Shown: positions 40,514-49,277 of the stretch, one piece after another
Layout of the letters: each line of letters opens with the position of its first letter
Numbering within the stretch: position 1 is the first letter of the stretch
Assembly: GCF_004798685.1 (NCBI RefSeq)
Contig: NZ_CP039291.1
Location: 620,001 to 684,000 of the forward strand
Origin: Cellulomonas shaoxiangyii
GTDB taxonomy: Bacteria; Actinomycetota; Actinomycetes; Actinomycetales; Cellulomonadaceae
DNA: 64,000 nucleotides
Direction: 5' to 3'
Notes under the pieces: model-generated
What the model was told of the DNA's origin: nothing
What the model saw: only the letters and a program-made list of their open reading frames with translations
The model's database searches: none
Program-made: the position numbers and the translations under genes

Positions 40514-41695
40514 GTGCCGTACACCCGACTCTCCGACCGGCTCGTCAGCTGGGCCTCGGTCCTCGACCCCGTGACGCGCGAGCAGGCCGAACGGACCGCC
40601 GAGCTGCCGATCGTCCACCCGCACGTCGCGCTCATGCCCGATGCGCACCTCGGCAAGGGCGCGACCGTGGGCAGCGTCATCCCGACCCTGCGTGCGCTGA
40701 TCCCCGCCGCCGTCGGCGTCGACATCGGCTGCGGCATGATCGCGGTCCGCACGCAGTGGACGCAGGACGAGCTGCGCGGAGCCAGGAAGCCCCTGCGCGC
40801 GCTGCGCGAGGACGTCGAGCGGCGCGTGCCGGTGTCGGCGGGCGCGGCGAACAGGCGGCTCACCGAGAGCGCGGCCGCGCGCGTCGGCGTGCTCGAGGAG
40901 GCGGCCGCGGCGGTCGGGCTCACGCCCGACCGGTACGTCGCCGGGTGGCGTCTGCAGCTCGGGACGCTCGGCTCGGGCAACCACTTCATCGAGGTGTCCG
41001 TCGACGAGACCGGGCGGGTGTGGCTGTTCCTGCACTCGGGCTCGCGGGGCGTCGGCAACAAGCTCGCGCAGCACCACATCCGGGTCGCGGCGGACGTGTG
41101 CCGCCGGCGTGGGATCACGCTGCCCGACCGGGACCTCGCGTACGTCGAGGAGGGCACCGACGAGTTCGACGCGTACGTGCGCGAGCTGCGCTGGGCGCAG
41201 GACTACGCCGTCGCGAACCGCGAGGAGATGATGGACCGGGTCGTGGCCGCGCTCGCGCAGCACGTGGGCGCCGACGTCGTCGAGCACGAGCGCGTCAACT
41301 GCCACCACAACTTCACCGAGCTCGAGCACCACCACGGCGCGGACGTCTGGGTCTCCCGCAAGGGCGCGATCCGCGCGCGGGCCGGCGACGCGGGGCTCAT
41401 CCCGGGGTCCATGGGCACGGCGTCGTACGTGGTGGTCGGCAGGGGCGAGCCGGAGTCGCTGTGCTCGAGCCCGCACGGGGCCGGCCGGGCGTACTCGCGG
41501 TCGGCGGCGCGGCGGACGTTCACGCGCGCGCAGCTGCGGGAGGCGATGGCCGGCATCGAGTACCGCGACACCGACGCGTTCCTCGACGAGATCCCGGCCG
41601 CGTACAAGGACATCGACCAGGTGATGGCGGACGCCGCCGACCTCGTCGAGGTCCGCCACGTGCTGCGGCAGGTGGTGAACGTCAAGGGGGACTGA
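40514..41695 (+). CDS. rtcB: RtcB-family RNA ligase
   Basis: A 393-residue RNA 3'-phosphate/5'-OH ligase. Mn-binding and active-site motifs: MPDAHLGKGATVGSVIP, VGVDIGCGMIAV, LGSGNHFIEVSVDE, LHSGSRGVGNKLAQHH, NCHHNFTELEH, and SSPHGAGRAYSR, whose His (about residue 320) is guanylylated. GTG 40514 gives the family N-terminus PYTRLSDRLVSWASVLDP; an ATG 20 codons upstream is less likely. Stand-alone, with no archease or RtcR-type regulator nearby. Acts in RNA repair. Confidence 0.93.
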   Translation: MPYTRLSDRLVSWASVLDPVTREQAERTAELPIVHPHVALMPDAHLGKGATVGSVIPTLRALIPAAVGVDIGCGMIAVRTQWTQDELRGARKPLRALREDVERRVPVSAGAANRRLTESAAARVGVLEEAAAAVGLTPDRYVAGWRLQLGTLGSGNHFIEVSVDETGRVWLFLHSGSRGVGNKLAQHHIRVAADVCRRRGITLPDRDLAYVEEGTDEFDAYVRELRWAQDYAVANREEMMDRVVAALAQHVGADVVEHERVNCHHNFTELEHHHGADVWVSRKGAIRARAGDAGLIPGSMGTASYVVVGRGEPESLCSSPHGAGRAYSRSAARRTFTRAQLREAMAGIEYRDTDAFLDEIPAAYKDIDQVMADAADLVEVRHVLRQVVNVKGD

Positions 41696-41812
41696 GACGC
41701 GACGCGTCGTCCTGCGGACCGCGTCTGCACCCAGGCCGCGGTCGCGTCCGGCGCCGTTGTATCGTTTCACCGCTGTGCTGCTCGATGACGCGCCACACAG
41801 GTTGGAGCCCCG

Positions 41813-43207
41813 GTGACCGACCGCCAGAACCCCTCGGGGCGCAGTCCGAGCCCGGTGGCGCCCCGCCCTGCGGTCAGCGCGCCCTCGCCCTTCCGGTCCC
41901 GCAGCTTCCTCCTCCTGCTCGTCGCCCAGCTGCTCGGCGGGAGCGGCATGTGGATGCTGCGGATGGCCGCCGACTGGCTGGTGCTCGACCTCACGGGCAG
42001 CTCGGAGGCGGTCGGTGTCCTCGTCGCGCTGCAGTTCCTCCCGCTGCTGCTCGTCGGCCCGTGGGGCGGGGTCCTGGCCGACCGGCACGACAAGCGCAGA
42101 CTGGTCGAGCTCGCCCAGGGTGCGCAGGCGCTGCTCGCCGTATCGCTCGCCGCGCTGACGTTCACCGGCGCGATCGCGGTCTGGCACCTCTACGTCGCCG
42201 CGGCGCTCATGGGGCTGGTCAGCGCGGTCGACCAGCCCGCGCGGCAGGTCCTCGTGGGGGAGACCGTCGGCGACGCCCACCTGCAGCCGGCCGTGTCGGC
42301 GATGAACGCGCTCAACCAGGCCGGCGGCATGATCGGCCCGGCGGTCGCCGGCCTCGTGATCCACCAGTGGGGCGAGGGATGGGCATTCACGACGAACGCC
42401 GTCGTAGCCGTGTGCGTGGTCTCACTCGTGCTGACGATGCGCACCCGCGACCTCCACCTGACGCCGCGCGTCCCGCCCAGCAAGGGCCAGGTGCGGGAGG
42501 GCGTCCGGTACGTGCGCGAGCGTCCCCGTCTGTCGTGGGTCATCGTGCTCGCCGGGCTCATGGGCGCGCTCGGCATGAACGGCCCGGTGGTGCTCACCGC
42601 GTTCGCGCAGGACGTCTGGGACACCGGGCCCGCGGGCTTCGGGCTGTACAACAGCGTCAGCGCGGTGGGGGCCTTCGTCGGCGTGGTGGTCGCGGCCCGG
42701 TATGTCCGGGTCCGCGCACGCTCCGTCGTCGTCGCGTCGGGGGCGTTCGCGGTGACCGAGGTCGTCGCCGCGCTGGCCCCCTCCCCGGCGGCGTTCCTCG
42801 TGATGCTCGCCCTCGTCGGGGCGGCGACCCTGGTGTTCCTCACGACCGCGGCGACGCTGGTCCAGCTCACGGCGGAACCGTCGGTGCGCGGCCGCGTGCT
42901 GGCGCTGTACACGCCCCTGCTGCTGGGCGGGCACGCCTGCGGCGGCCTGCTGCAGGGCTGGCTCACCGAGGAGCTCGGCGTCCGGACGGGCCTCGTCGTG
43001 ACCGGGGCGTTCGCGCTCGCGGCGACGACGTGCGTCGCGATCGCTCTCGCCCGGGTCCGCCGCGACGGTGCGTCGTGGTCGTCGTCGTCCGGACCGGCAC
43101 GGACGGCTCCGGTCGGATCCGTGACCCCGGATCCTCGCCGGTCCGCAGGGCGCTGCCGTGCGGCGCCGCGCGCGACGGACCCGCGCGGTGGTATCCCGGA
43201 CGCATGA
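41813..43207 (+). CDS. MFS transporter
   Basis: A 464-residue permease with about twelve membrane helices between residues 28 and 410. LLLLVAQLLGGSGMWMLRMA opens helix 1; GGVLADRHDKRRLVELAQG is the loop 2-3 MFS motif. It resembles the EntS/Bcr-type exporters with unknown substrate. The last ~50 residues (after IALARVRRDGASW) are low complexity and probably cytoplasmic. Starts at GTG; a possible -10 (TATCGT) is at 41760-41765. Overlaps the YchJ-like gene by 4 nt. Confidence 0.87.
   Translation: MTDRQNPSGRSPSPVAPRPAVSAPSPFRSRSFLLLLVAQLLGGSGMWMLRMAADWLVLDLTGSSEAVGVLVALQFLPLLLVGPWGGVLADRHDKRRLVELAQGAQALLAVSLAALTFTGAIAVWHLYVAAALMGLVSAVDQPARQVLVGETVGDAHLQPAVSAMNALNQAGGMIGPAVAGLVIHQWGEGWAFTTNAVVAVCVVSLVLTMRTRDLHLTPRVPPSKGQVREGVRYVRERPRLSWVIVLAGLMGALGMNGPVVLTAFAQDVWDTGPAGFGLYNSVSAVGAFVGVVVAARYVRVRARSVVVASGAFAVTEVVAALAPSPAAFLVMLALVGAATLVFLTTAATLVQLTAEPSVRGRVLALYTPLLLGGHACGGLLQGWLTEELGVRTGLVVTGAFALAATTCVAIALARVRRDGASWSSSSGPARTAPVGSVTPDPRRSAGRCRAAPRATDPRGGIPDA
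43192..43197 (+). promoter_or_regulatory. -10 element inside the MFS gene end
   Basis: TATCCC lies 6 nt before the ATG at 43204, so the YchJ-like gene may also be transcribed separately. Confidence 0.35.
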
Positions 43208-43608
43208 CCACGACGCCACCGCCCGACGACACCCGCTGCCCCTGCGGTTCCGGGGACACCTACGGCGGCTGCTGCGGCCGGTTCCTCGGGGGTGCGGCGC
43301 ACGCCCCGACGGCCGAGGCGCTCATGCGCTCGCGGTACACGGCCTTCGCGACCGGCGACGCGGCGTACCTGCGTGCGACGTGGCACCCGAGCCGGCGGCC
43401 CGCCCGCGTCGACCTCGACGACGGCACGGTGTGGCGGCGCCTCGACGTGCTGCGCACCGACGCCGGCGGGCCGTTCGACGACGCCGGCGTGGTCGAGTTC
43501 GTCGCGCGGTACCGGGGCCCCGACGGGCCGGGGCTGCTGCACGAGCGCAGCCGGTTCGTCCGCGAGGGCGGGCGGTGGTTCTACGTCGACGGTGCCGCCG
43601 GCCGCTGA
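43204..43608 (+). CDS. YchJ-family SEC-C motif protein
   Basis: A 134-residue protein with an N-terminal zinc-binding SEC-C-like motif, CPCGSGDTYGGCCGRFL, then EALMRSRYTAFATGDAAYLR, ATWHPSRRPARVDLDD and FVREGGRWFYVDG. This is the UPF0225/YchJ architecture (NTF2-like fold plus zinc tail), here with the zinc motif at the start. Function unknown. ATGA overlap with the MFS gene. Confidence 0.87.
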   Translation: MTTTPPPDDTRCPCGSGDTYGGCCGRFLGGAAHAPTAEALMRSRYTAFATGDAAYLRATWHPSRRPARVDLDDGTVWRRLDVLRTDAGGPFDDAGVVEFVARYRGPDGPGLLHERSRFVREGGRWFYVDGAAGR

Positions 43609-43637
43609 GCGCCACCGACGGTCGCCCCGGTCGTCCG

Positions 43638-44837
43638 TCAGCGGCCGGCGGGTGCGGCCGCCCGGGCGCGCAGGTAGGCGCGCACGTCCGCGTCGTCCGT
43701 GAGCTCGGCCGCCCGCGCCCACGCCGTGGACGCCTCGGCGGCGTGCCCGCCGCGCGCGAGCAGGTCGGCGCGCGCCGCCCACCAGGGCTGGAACGCCGGC
43801 ACCGGCTCGGGGGGCAGTGCGGCGAGGCCCGCGTCCGGCCCGTCGAGCCGGCCGACGACCGGGGCGAGCGCCACGCGGGCGCCCAGGCTCGGCGCCACCG
43901 CGTCCAGCGCGCGGTACAGCGTGCGCAGCGCCGCCCAGTCGGTGGTGCCCGTGCGTCGGCGGTCGCAGTGCACCGCCTGGATCGCCGCCTCCAGCCGGAA
44001 CCGCCCGGGCGGGCCCGGCCGGTCGGCGCGGAGCAGGTACGCCTCGGCCTCGGCGACCAGCGCCGGGTCCCACGCGGTCGCGTCCTGCTCGTCCAGCGGG
44101 ACGAACGGGCCGGGGAGCCGGCGCGCCAGCGCGAACGTGACCAGCGCCGCGAGCGCCCACGCCTCCGGCTCGTCGTCGAGCAGGGCCGCCAGCGTGACCG
44201 CCAGGTGCTGCACCTCGCCGGCGAGCCCCCGGCCGTCCTGCCGCCACGTCGCCGCGGCACCGCCGTAGACCGCCTCCAGCACGGCGGGCAGCCGCTCCGT
44301 CAGCGCCGACCGGTCCGGCACGGCGAACGGGATGCGTGCGGCCGTGATCCGGCGCTTCGCACGCACGAGCCGCTGCGCCATCGTCGCCGGCGCGACGGCG
44401 AACAGCCCGGCGACCTGCGCCGCCTCGAGCCCGAGGACGGTCTGCAGCATGAGCGGCGTGCGGACGTCCGCCGCGATCGCGGGGTGCGCGCACACCAGGA
44501 GCAGCGCGAGCCGGCGGTCGGGGACCGCGTCGGGGTCGACGTCGGCCAGCGGGTCGGCGGTCGCGGCGGCCGCCTCGTCGAGCGGGGTCGACGTGCGGTG
44601 GGCGGCGGAGCGCCACACGTCGCGGACGCGGTTGCGGGCCACGGTCAGGAGCCAGCCGTCGGGGTTGCGCGGGACGCCGGCGCCCGGCCACGTGCGTAGC
44701 GCCTGCTCGAAGGCCGTCGCGAGCGCGTCCTCGGCGAGGGTGACGTCCCCGGCGGCCGCGGCGAGCAGCGCCAGCAGGCGGCCGTACGAGTCCCGGGCGG
44801 CGCGCTCGGCGGCCGCCCGGGCCTCGTCGGCGCTCAC
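43638..44837 (-). CDS. ECF sigma factor, ECF42-type with C-terminal extension
   Basis: A 399-residue sigma factor. Residues ~1-70 hold region 2 (EDALATAFEQALRTWPGAGV, PRNPDGWLLTVARNRVRDVW), ~110-160 region 4 (LMLQTVLGLEAAQVAGLFAV, TMAQRLVRAKRRI), and the rest is the long DUF6596 extension typical of ECF42. These lack a classical anti-sigma factor and are encoded with a DGPF/YCII protein, exactly as here (GTGA overlap). Region 3 signals and targets are unknown. GTG 44837 is chosen for the overlap. Confidence 0.88.
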   Translation of the reverse strand: MSADEARAAAERAARDSYGRLLALLAAAAGDVTLAEDALATAFEQALRTWPGAGVPRNPDGWLLTVARNRVRDVWRSAAHRTSTPLDEAAAATADPLADVDPDAVPDRRLALLLVCAHPAIAADVRTPLMLQTVLGLEAAQVAGLFAVAPATMAQRLVRAKRRITAARIPFAVPDRSALTERLPAVLEAVYGGAAATWRQDGRGLAGEVQHLAVTLAALLDDEPEAWALAALVTFALARRLPGPFVPLDEQDATAWDPALVAEAEAYLLRADRPGPPGRFRLEAAIQAVHCDRRRTGTTDWAALRTLYRALDAVAPSLGARVALAPVVGRLDGPDAGLAALPPEPVPAFQPWWAARADLLARGGHAAEASTAWARAAELTDDADVRAYLRARAAAPAGR

Positions 44838-45211
44838 GCGTTCGGCACCCAGGCGCCGTCGACGGTGTGGGTCGCGCCGGGCCGCACCTCGACGGGGCCC
44901 CACTCGACGGACGGTGCCCGGCGCGCCCACGCGAGCGCCGCGTCGAGCTCCGGGACGTCGATGACGAACGTGCCGCCGAGCTGCTCCTTCGTGTCCGCGA
45001 AGGGCCCGTCCTGCACCTGCAGGACGCCGTCGACCGTGCGCAGCGTGGTCGTCGCCACCGACGGCTGGAGCACCTCCGCGCTCACCAGCGCGCCCGCGGC
45101 CTGCAGCGTCGCCGCGTACGCGGTGAAGGCGCGCTGCCCGTACTCCATGCCCTCGGGGCCCAGGGCCTCGGCGCTCATCTCGGGGTAGTGCAGCAGGAGC
45201 GTGTACCGCAT
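44834..45211 (-). CDS. YCII/DGPF-domain protein
   Basis: A 125-residue protein: MRYTLLLHYPEMSAEALGPE, LQPSVATTTLRTVDGVL, and the eponymous QVQDGPFADTKEQLGGTFVI, then ELDAALAWARRAPSVEWGPV. DGPF proteins accompany ECF42 sigma factors and may act as their signal partner. A strong GAGGAGG lies 5 nt before the ATG. First gene of the two-gene unit. Confidence 0.9.
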   Translation of the reverse strand: MRYTLLLHYPEMSAEALGPEGMEYGQRAFTAYAATLQAAGALVSAEVLQPSVATTTLRTVDGVLQVQDGPFADTKEQLGGTFVIDVPELDAALAWARRAPSVEWGPVEVRPGATHTVDGAWVPNA

Positions 45212-45377
45212 GGCGTCCTCCTCGGACGGTGCGTGCCGACCTCGTCGACAGGGTAGGCCGCGGGCGTCCCGGTGGGCGGTCCGCGGTCGAGCGGGCCGCT
45301 CGACGTGGGGATGACGATGTCGGCGCGCGCCGATCGACAGCCACCACCGGCACGCGTGGACCGACGGCGCGGGTGGG

Positions 45378-46847
45378 CTACGCGAGCCCGGCGAGGTCGC
45401 CCAGCGGGACCGGCTTGACCGGCAGGTGCGCCGTGAACGGCCCGACCTGCTCCATCGGCCGGCCGGTGCGGGCGGCGACGAGCGCGCCGACGGTCGCCTC
45501 GCAGTACCGGCCCTGGCAGGTCCCCATCCCCGTGCGGCACTCGAGCTTGACGGCGTTGGCGGTCGAGACGTGGGGGTTCGCCGCCAGCGTCTCCTCCACG
45601 GTCGCGCGCGTGACGGACTCGCACCGGCAGACGAGCGTGCCGGGGGTCGCGAGGGAGGCGAGCGCCGCCCGGTCCGGCGCGAACGTGCGCTGCACGACGT
45701 CGGAGAACCGTCGCGCGCGGGCCACGTCGCGGCGCGCGCGGCGCAGTGCGGGCCCGTCGGCGGGGGAGGTGCCGCGCAGGTCGCACGCGGTGACGAGCCC
45801 CGCGAGGTGACCCTCCGCGCGCGCCTGCTCGGCGCCACGGACGCCGGCCGGCTCGCCGGCGACGAGCACGTCGGGCACCGACGTGCGCTGGTCGCCGTCG
45901 TGCGTGACGACCCACCCGCCGCCGGCGTCGTCCCACCGGGTCGCGCAGCCGGCCTGGCGGGCCAGCTCCGTCGAGCCGTGGAAGCCGAACCCGAGCACGA
46001 GCGCGTCGGCCTCGACCGTCCGGCCCCGGCCGACCGGGCGCCACGCCGCGTCGACGCGGCACAGCTCGACCCCCTCGACGCGGTCGGTCCCGAGCACGCG
46101 GGTCGGCACGGTGCGGGTCCGCACGCGGACGCCGGCACGCAGCAGGCGGCCGAGGGCGGCGGTGCTCGACGCGAGCAGGCCGGTGTGCCCCGGCACGGCC
46201 GGCAGGGCACGCAGCGCCTCGGCCGGGCCCGGCAGGCCGCGGGCGAGCGCGACCTCGGCGACGTGCGCCCCCGCCGCGACGAGCTGGTCGGCGACGAGCA
46301 GCAGGAGGGGATGGGCCCCCGCGAGGACGGGCCGGTGCCCGACGAGGACGCGCTGCGACTTCAGCAGCCCCTGCGCGGCACCCGCCGTGACGACGCCGGG
46401 CAGCGTCCACCCGGGCAGGGCGACGGGCATGTCGTACGCGCCCGTCGCCACCAGCAGGCGCCGTGCCCGCAGCGTCGCCGTGCCGTCGGGGCCGCTGACG
46501 GCGAGCCGCACCGGGGCCCCCGGCTCGTCCCGCAGGACGCCGAGCGCGGTCGTGTCCCACCGCCACGACACGTCCGACGCCGTGGCGTCGGCCACGAGGC
46601 CCGGCCCCCACGGGTACCCCGCCGGCCAGGTGTGCCGCGCGGTGGCGACGCCGCCGTGCGGGCGGCGGAAGACCTGGCCGCCCGGCCGCTGCTGCTCGTC
46701 GACCACGACGACGTCGAGACCGCGGCCGCGGGCGGCGAGCGCGGCCGCCATCCCGGCGGGCCCGGCGCCGACGACGACGAGGTCGTGCAGGGGCCCGGTG
46801 CTCATCGGCTCGGTGCTCATCGGCCCGCTGCTCGGCTCAGTGCTCAT
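45378..46847 (-). CDS. FAD/2Fe-2S oxidoreductase, HcnB / D-hydroxyproline dehydrogenase alpha-like
   Basis: A 489-residue subunit with an N-terminal FAD-binding fold (LHDLVVVGAGPAGMAAALAA), an NAD-type second nucleotide domain, ARRLLVATGAYDMPVALPGW, and a C-terminal Cys cluster CRCESVTRATVEETL with CRTGMGTCQGRYC, the BFD-like [2Fe-2S] site. With the next two genes it forms an HcnABC-like heterotrimer. The N-terminus MSTEPSSGPMSTEPMSTGP contains three repeated start-like ATGAGCAC blocks, so initiation at 46847, 46820 or 46805 is possible; 46847 overlaps the upstream stop by 11 nt. Confidence 0.85.
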   Translation of the reverse strand: MSTEPSSGPMSTEPMSTGPLHDLVVVGAGPAGMAAALAARGRGLDVVVVDEQQRPGGQVFRRPHGGVATARHTWPAGYPWGPGLVADATASDVSWRWDTTALGVLRDEPGAPVRLAVSGPDGTATLRARRLLVATGAYDMPVALPGWTLPGVVTAGAAQGLLKSQRVLVGHRPVLAGAHPLLLLVADQLVAAGAHVAEVALARGLPGPAEALRALPAVPGHTGLLASSTAALGRLLRAGVRVRTRTVPTRVLGTDRVEGVELCRVDAAWRPVGRGRTVEADALVLGFGFHGSTELARQAGCATRWDDAGGGWVVTHDGDQRTSVPDVLVAGEPAGVRGAEQARAEGHLAGLVTACDLRGTSPADGPALRRARRDVARARRFSDVVQRTFAPDRAALASLATPGTLVCRCESVTRATVEETLAANPHVSTANAVKLECRTGMGTCQGRYCEATVGALVAARTGRPMEQVGPFTAHLPVKPVPLGDLAGLA

Positions 46848-47133
46848 CGCTGCGCCGGACCTCCGCACCGGGCGTCGCGGGTGCCAGGCACGCGCGCACG
46901 GTCCGCCCGTCGACGCGCACCACGCACTCGAAGCACGTGCCCATGTGGCAGAACGGCGCGCGCGGCGCGCCGTCGCGGGCCGTGCGGAAGGCGTCGACGC
47001 CCGCGGCGAGGAGGGCCGTGGCGACGCTCTCGCCGTCGTGCGCGGGCACCGCACGCCCGTCGACGCTCAGGGCGAACGCGGAGCCGCGCGCCCCCGGGAG
47101 GCGTGCGGGGCCGCGCGTCGTGCTGTCGTTCAT
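46837..47133 (-). CDS. (2Fe-2S)-binding small subunit, HcnA-like
   Basis: A 98-residue ferredoxin-like subunit: ALSVDGRAVPAHDGESVATA, LLAAGVDAFRTARDGAPRAP, and the cluster ligands FCHMGTCFECVVRVDGR with a fourth Cys in VRACLAP. This is the gamma/HcnA subunit of D-amino-acid or hydroxyproline dehydrogenase complexes, carrying electrons between the two flavin subunits. ATGA overlap with the DadA-like gene. Confidence 0.87.
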   Translation of the reverse strand: MNDSTTRGPARLPGARGSAFALSVDGRAVPAHDGESVATALLAAGVDAFRTARDGAPRAPFCHMGTCFECVVRVDGRTVRACLAPATPGAEVRRSDEH

Positions 47134-48314
47134 GCCCACCGCCGGGGGTCGTAGGGGCTGACGTCGACGGCCGCGGGACGCCCTTGGACGAGGTCGCCGA
47201 GGACCTGCGCGAAGCTCGGGGCGAGCGTGAACGCCGACCCGCCGGTCGCGACGAACGCCCCGGGGGCGCCGGGCACGGGGCCGACGAGCGGGAGCTGGTC
47301 GGGCCCGACCGTGGTGGCGCCGACCCACGTGCGCAGCGTCTGCAGGTGGGCCAGGCGCGGGACCGCGCGGACGGCGGCGCGCGCGTTGCCCGCCAGCGAC
47401 GCGGGCACGACGGTGCCGCGGCCCGTGCGGTCGGGCGTGCCGTCGGCGTCCCGCACGAGGGCCGCGGGCCAACCGCCGCCGACGAGCACGTTGCCGTCCG
47501 CGGTCTGCTTCAGGGACAGGCGGGTGCCGGCGTGCTGCACGAGGTGGGGCAGGAAGGCGCGCGTGCGCTCGGTGACGCTCATCATCAGGCCGAGCACCGT
47601 CACGGGGAGCTCGACGCCGAGCATGCGGCCGAGCGTGCGCGTCCAGACGCCCGCGGCCAGCACGACCGCGTCCGCGCGCAGCGCACCGGGCTGCACGTCG
47701 CTCGGGGTGCGGGTGCTGGTGCCGAGGGTCCAGGTGCGCCCGTCGCGGCGCAGGGAGTCGACGCCGGTGCGCGTCCGGATCCGGGCGCCGTGGGCGGCGG
47801 CGGCGCGGGCGAGCGCCGGCGCGGCGGTGCGCGCGTTGGCGCGGCCCTCGGACGGGCAGTAGGCGGCCGCCAGGACGGCGGGGGACAGGTAGGGCGCGAG
47901 GTCGTGCACCTCGCGCGTGCCGAGCACGTGGACGTCGAGCCCACGTTCCCGCTCGAGGGCGGCCTTGGCCTCGAGCAGCCGCACGGTGGCGTCGTCGTCG
48001 GCGAGCATGAGTCCGCCGTGGCGGGCCACGCCGAGGGCGGGGCCGATCTCGGCGGCCAGGGCGTCCCAGCGGGCCGAGGCGTCGAGGTGCAGGGGCATCG
48101 CCTCGGCCGCGGTGCGGGCGGCGTCGAGGCCGGCCTCGATCATGCGGTACTCGAGCTGGAAGTGCAGGCTGCCGGCGTTCTGCCCGGACGCGTGCTGGTT
48201 CACCTGGTCGCGCTCGAGCAGGACGACGTCCGCGCCCTCCCGGGCGAGCAGGTGGGCCGTGGCGCAGCCGAGCAGGCCGCCGCCGACCACCGCGACGTCG
48301 CAGCGCTCGCTCAT
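47130..48314 (-). CDS. DadA/HcnC-like FAD-dependent oxidoreductase (catalytic beta subunit)
   Basis: A 394-residue amine oxidase-fold protein: MSERCDVAVVGGGLLGCATA opens the FAD-binding domain; ASGQNAGSLHFQLEYRMIE is the flavin-contact segment of the DadA/glycine oxidase family, and GATTVGPDQLPLVGPVPGAP with ATGGSAFTLAPSFAQ close the C-terminus. It should oxidise a secondary or D-amino acid such as cis-4-hydroxy-D-proline or D-proline. Coupled by ATGA overlaps to the lyase upstream and HcnA-like subunit downstream. Confidence 0.85.
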   Translation of the reverse strand: MSERCDVAVVGGGLLGCATAHLLAREGADVVLLERDQVNQHASGQNAGSLHFQLEYRMIEAGLDAARTAAEAMPLHLDASARWDALAAEIGPALGVARHGGLMLADDDATVRLLEAKAALERERGLDVHVLGTREVHDLAPYLSPAVLAAAYCPSEGRANARTAAPALARAAAAHGARIRTRTGVDSLRRDGRTWTLGTSTRTPSDVQPGALRADAVVLAAGVWTRTLGRMLGVELPVTVLGLMMSVTERTRAFLPHLVQHAGTRLSLKQTADGNVLVGGGWPAALVRDADGTPDRTGRGTVVPASLAGNARAAVRAVPRLAHLQTLRTWVGATTVGPDQLPLVGPVPGAPGAFVATGGSAFTLAPSFAQVLGDLVQGRPAAVDVSPYDPRRWA

Positions 48315-49243
48315 GCGAGGGGGACGGTCGCCACGCCGAGCGAGTGCAGCGTCCCGGCGACGACCGCGACCTCGTCCTCGGTGAGCTCCAGCAGCGGCCG
48401 GCGCACGTACCCCGCGGGCACCCCGCGCAGCCGCAGCGCGGTCTTCATGATCGCCTGGGCGTTGCCGAAGCGGGCGCCGTAGTCGGGGCGGAACCAGCTC
48501 TCCATGAGGACGCGGTCCCGCGCGCCCAGCGTGAGCGCGCGCTCACGGTCGCCCGCGGCGACGGCGCGCCAGAAGTCCGGGTGGTCGGCCCCGAGGACGC
48601 CGCCGGCGCCCATGAGCCCGTCGCCGTGCCCGAGGCCCGCCAGGTCCGCGCCCAGCGGGCTCGTCGGCACGCCGAAGTAGCGCACGCGGTCCTCGAGCGC
48701 GTACATCCCGCGCCAGAACGCGGCGGCGTCCCCCGTGGAGTTCTTCACCGCCACGACCGTGTCGATCGCCGCGAGCTCGCCGAGCAGGTCGGTGCCCATG
48801 TCGACGACGCAGCCGCGCGGCCAGTTGTAGACGCACAGCGGCATGTCGCTGCCCGCGGCGACGTCGCGGTAGAAGCGGACGATCTCGCGGTCCGTGGGCA
48901 CGACGTAGGGCGGCGGCGTGACCAGCACGCCGTCGAGGCCGGCGGCCTGCGCGGCGCGGGCGTGCCGCACGGACTCGTCGGCGGTGTAGGCGTTGCAGCC
49001 GCCCAGCACGGTGACCCGGCCGTCGACGACGCGGGCGCCCTCGCGGAACAGGGTGGCGCGCTCCTGCTCGGTCAGCGCGAACCACTCACCGGTCGTGCCG
49101 GCGAGGACGACGCCGTGCATGCCCTGGCCGACGAGCCACTCCAGCTGGTGGCCGAGGGCGTCGAGGTCGAGCGCGCCGTCGCGGTCGAAGGGCGTCGTGA
49201 CGGCCGGCACGTAGCCGGCCCAGTCGACGTCGTGGCGGTCCAT
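48311..49243 (-). CDS. DHDPS/NAL-family lyase, candidate pyrroline-hydroxycarboxylate deaminase
   Basis: A 310-residue class I aldolase-fold enzyme: GYVPAVTTPFDRDGALDLDA, VVLAGTTGEWFALTEQER, GLDGVLVTPPPYVVPTDREI, VYNWPRGCVVDMG (Tyr of the active site) and the Schiff-base lysine in VVAVKNSTGDAAAF (about residue 167). Members of this family include LhpC, which removes ammonia from pyrroline-4-hydroxy-2-carboxylate in hydroxyproline breakdown; next to a D-hydroxyproline dehydrogenase-like trio this role is likely but unproved. CCAGGAG lies upstream of the ATG. Confidence 0.82.
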   Translation of the reverse strand: MDRHDVDWAGYVPAVTTPFDRDGALDLDALGHQLEWLVGQGMHGVVLAGTTGEWFALTEQERATLFREGARVVDGRVTVLGGCNAYTADESVRHARAAQAAGLDGVLVTPPPYVVPTDREIVRFYRDVAAGSDMPLCVYNWPRGCVVDMGTDLLGELAAIDTVVAVKNSTGDAAAFWRGMYALEDRVRYFGVPTSPLGADLAGLGHGDGLMGAGGVLGADHPDFWRAVAAGDRERALTLGARDRVLMESWFRPDYGARFGNAQAIMKTALRLRGVPAGYVRRPLLELTEDEVAVVAGTLHSLGVATVPLA

Positions 49244-49277
49244 GGTGCTCCTGGTGCGCGGCGCGGTACGGGCGAGG

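Noticed and set aside
38383..43203. 1741-codon plus-strand frame ending in the YchJ-like gene
   Set aside because: Only the last 134 codons look like a protein; the rest is a shadow of the WxG module, rtcB and MFS genes.
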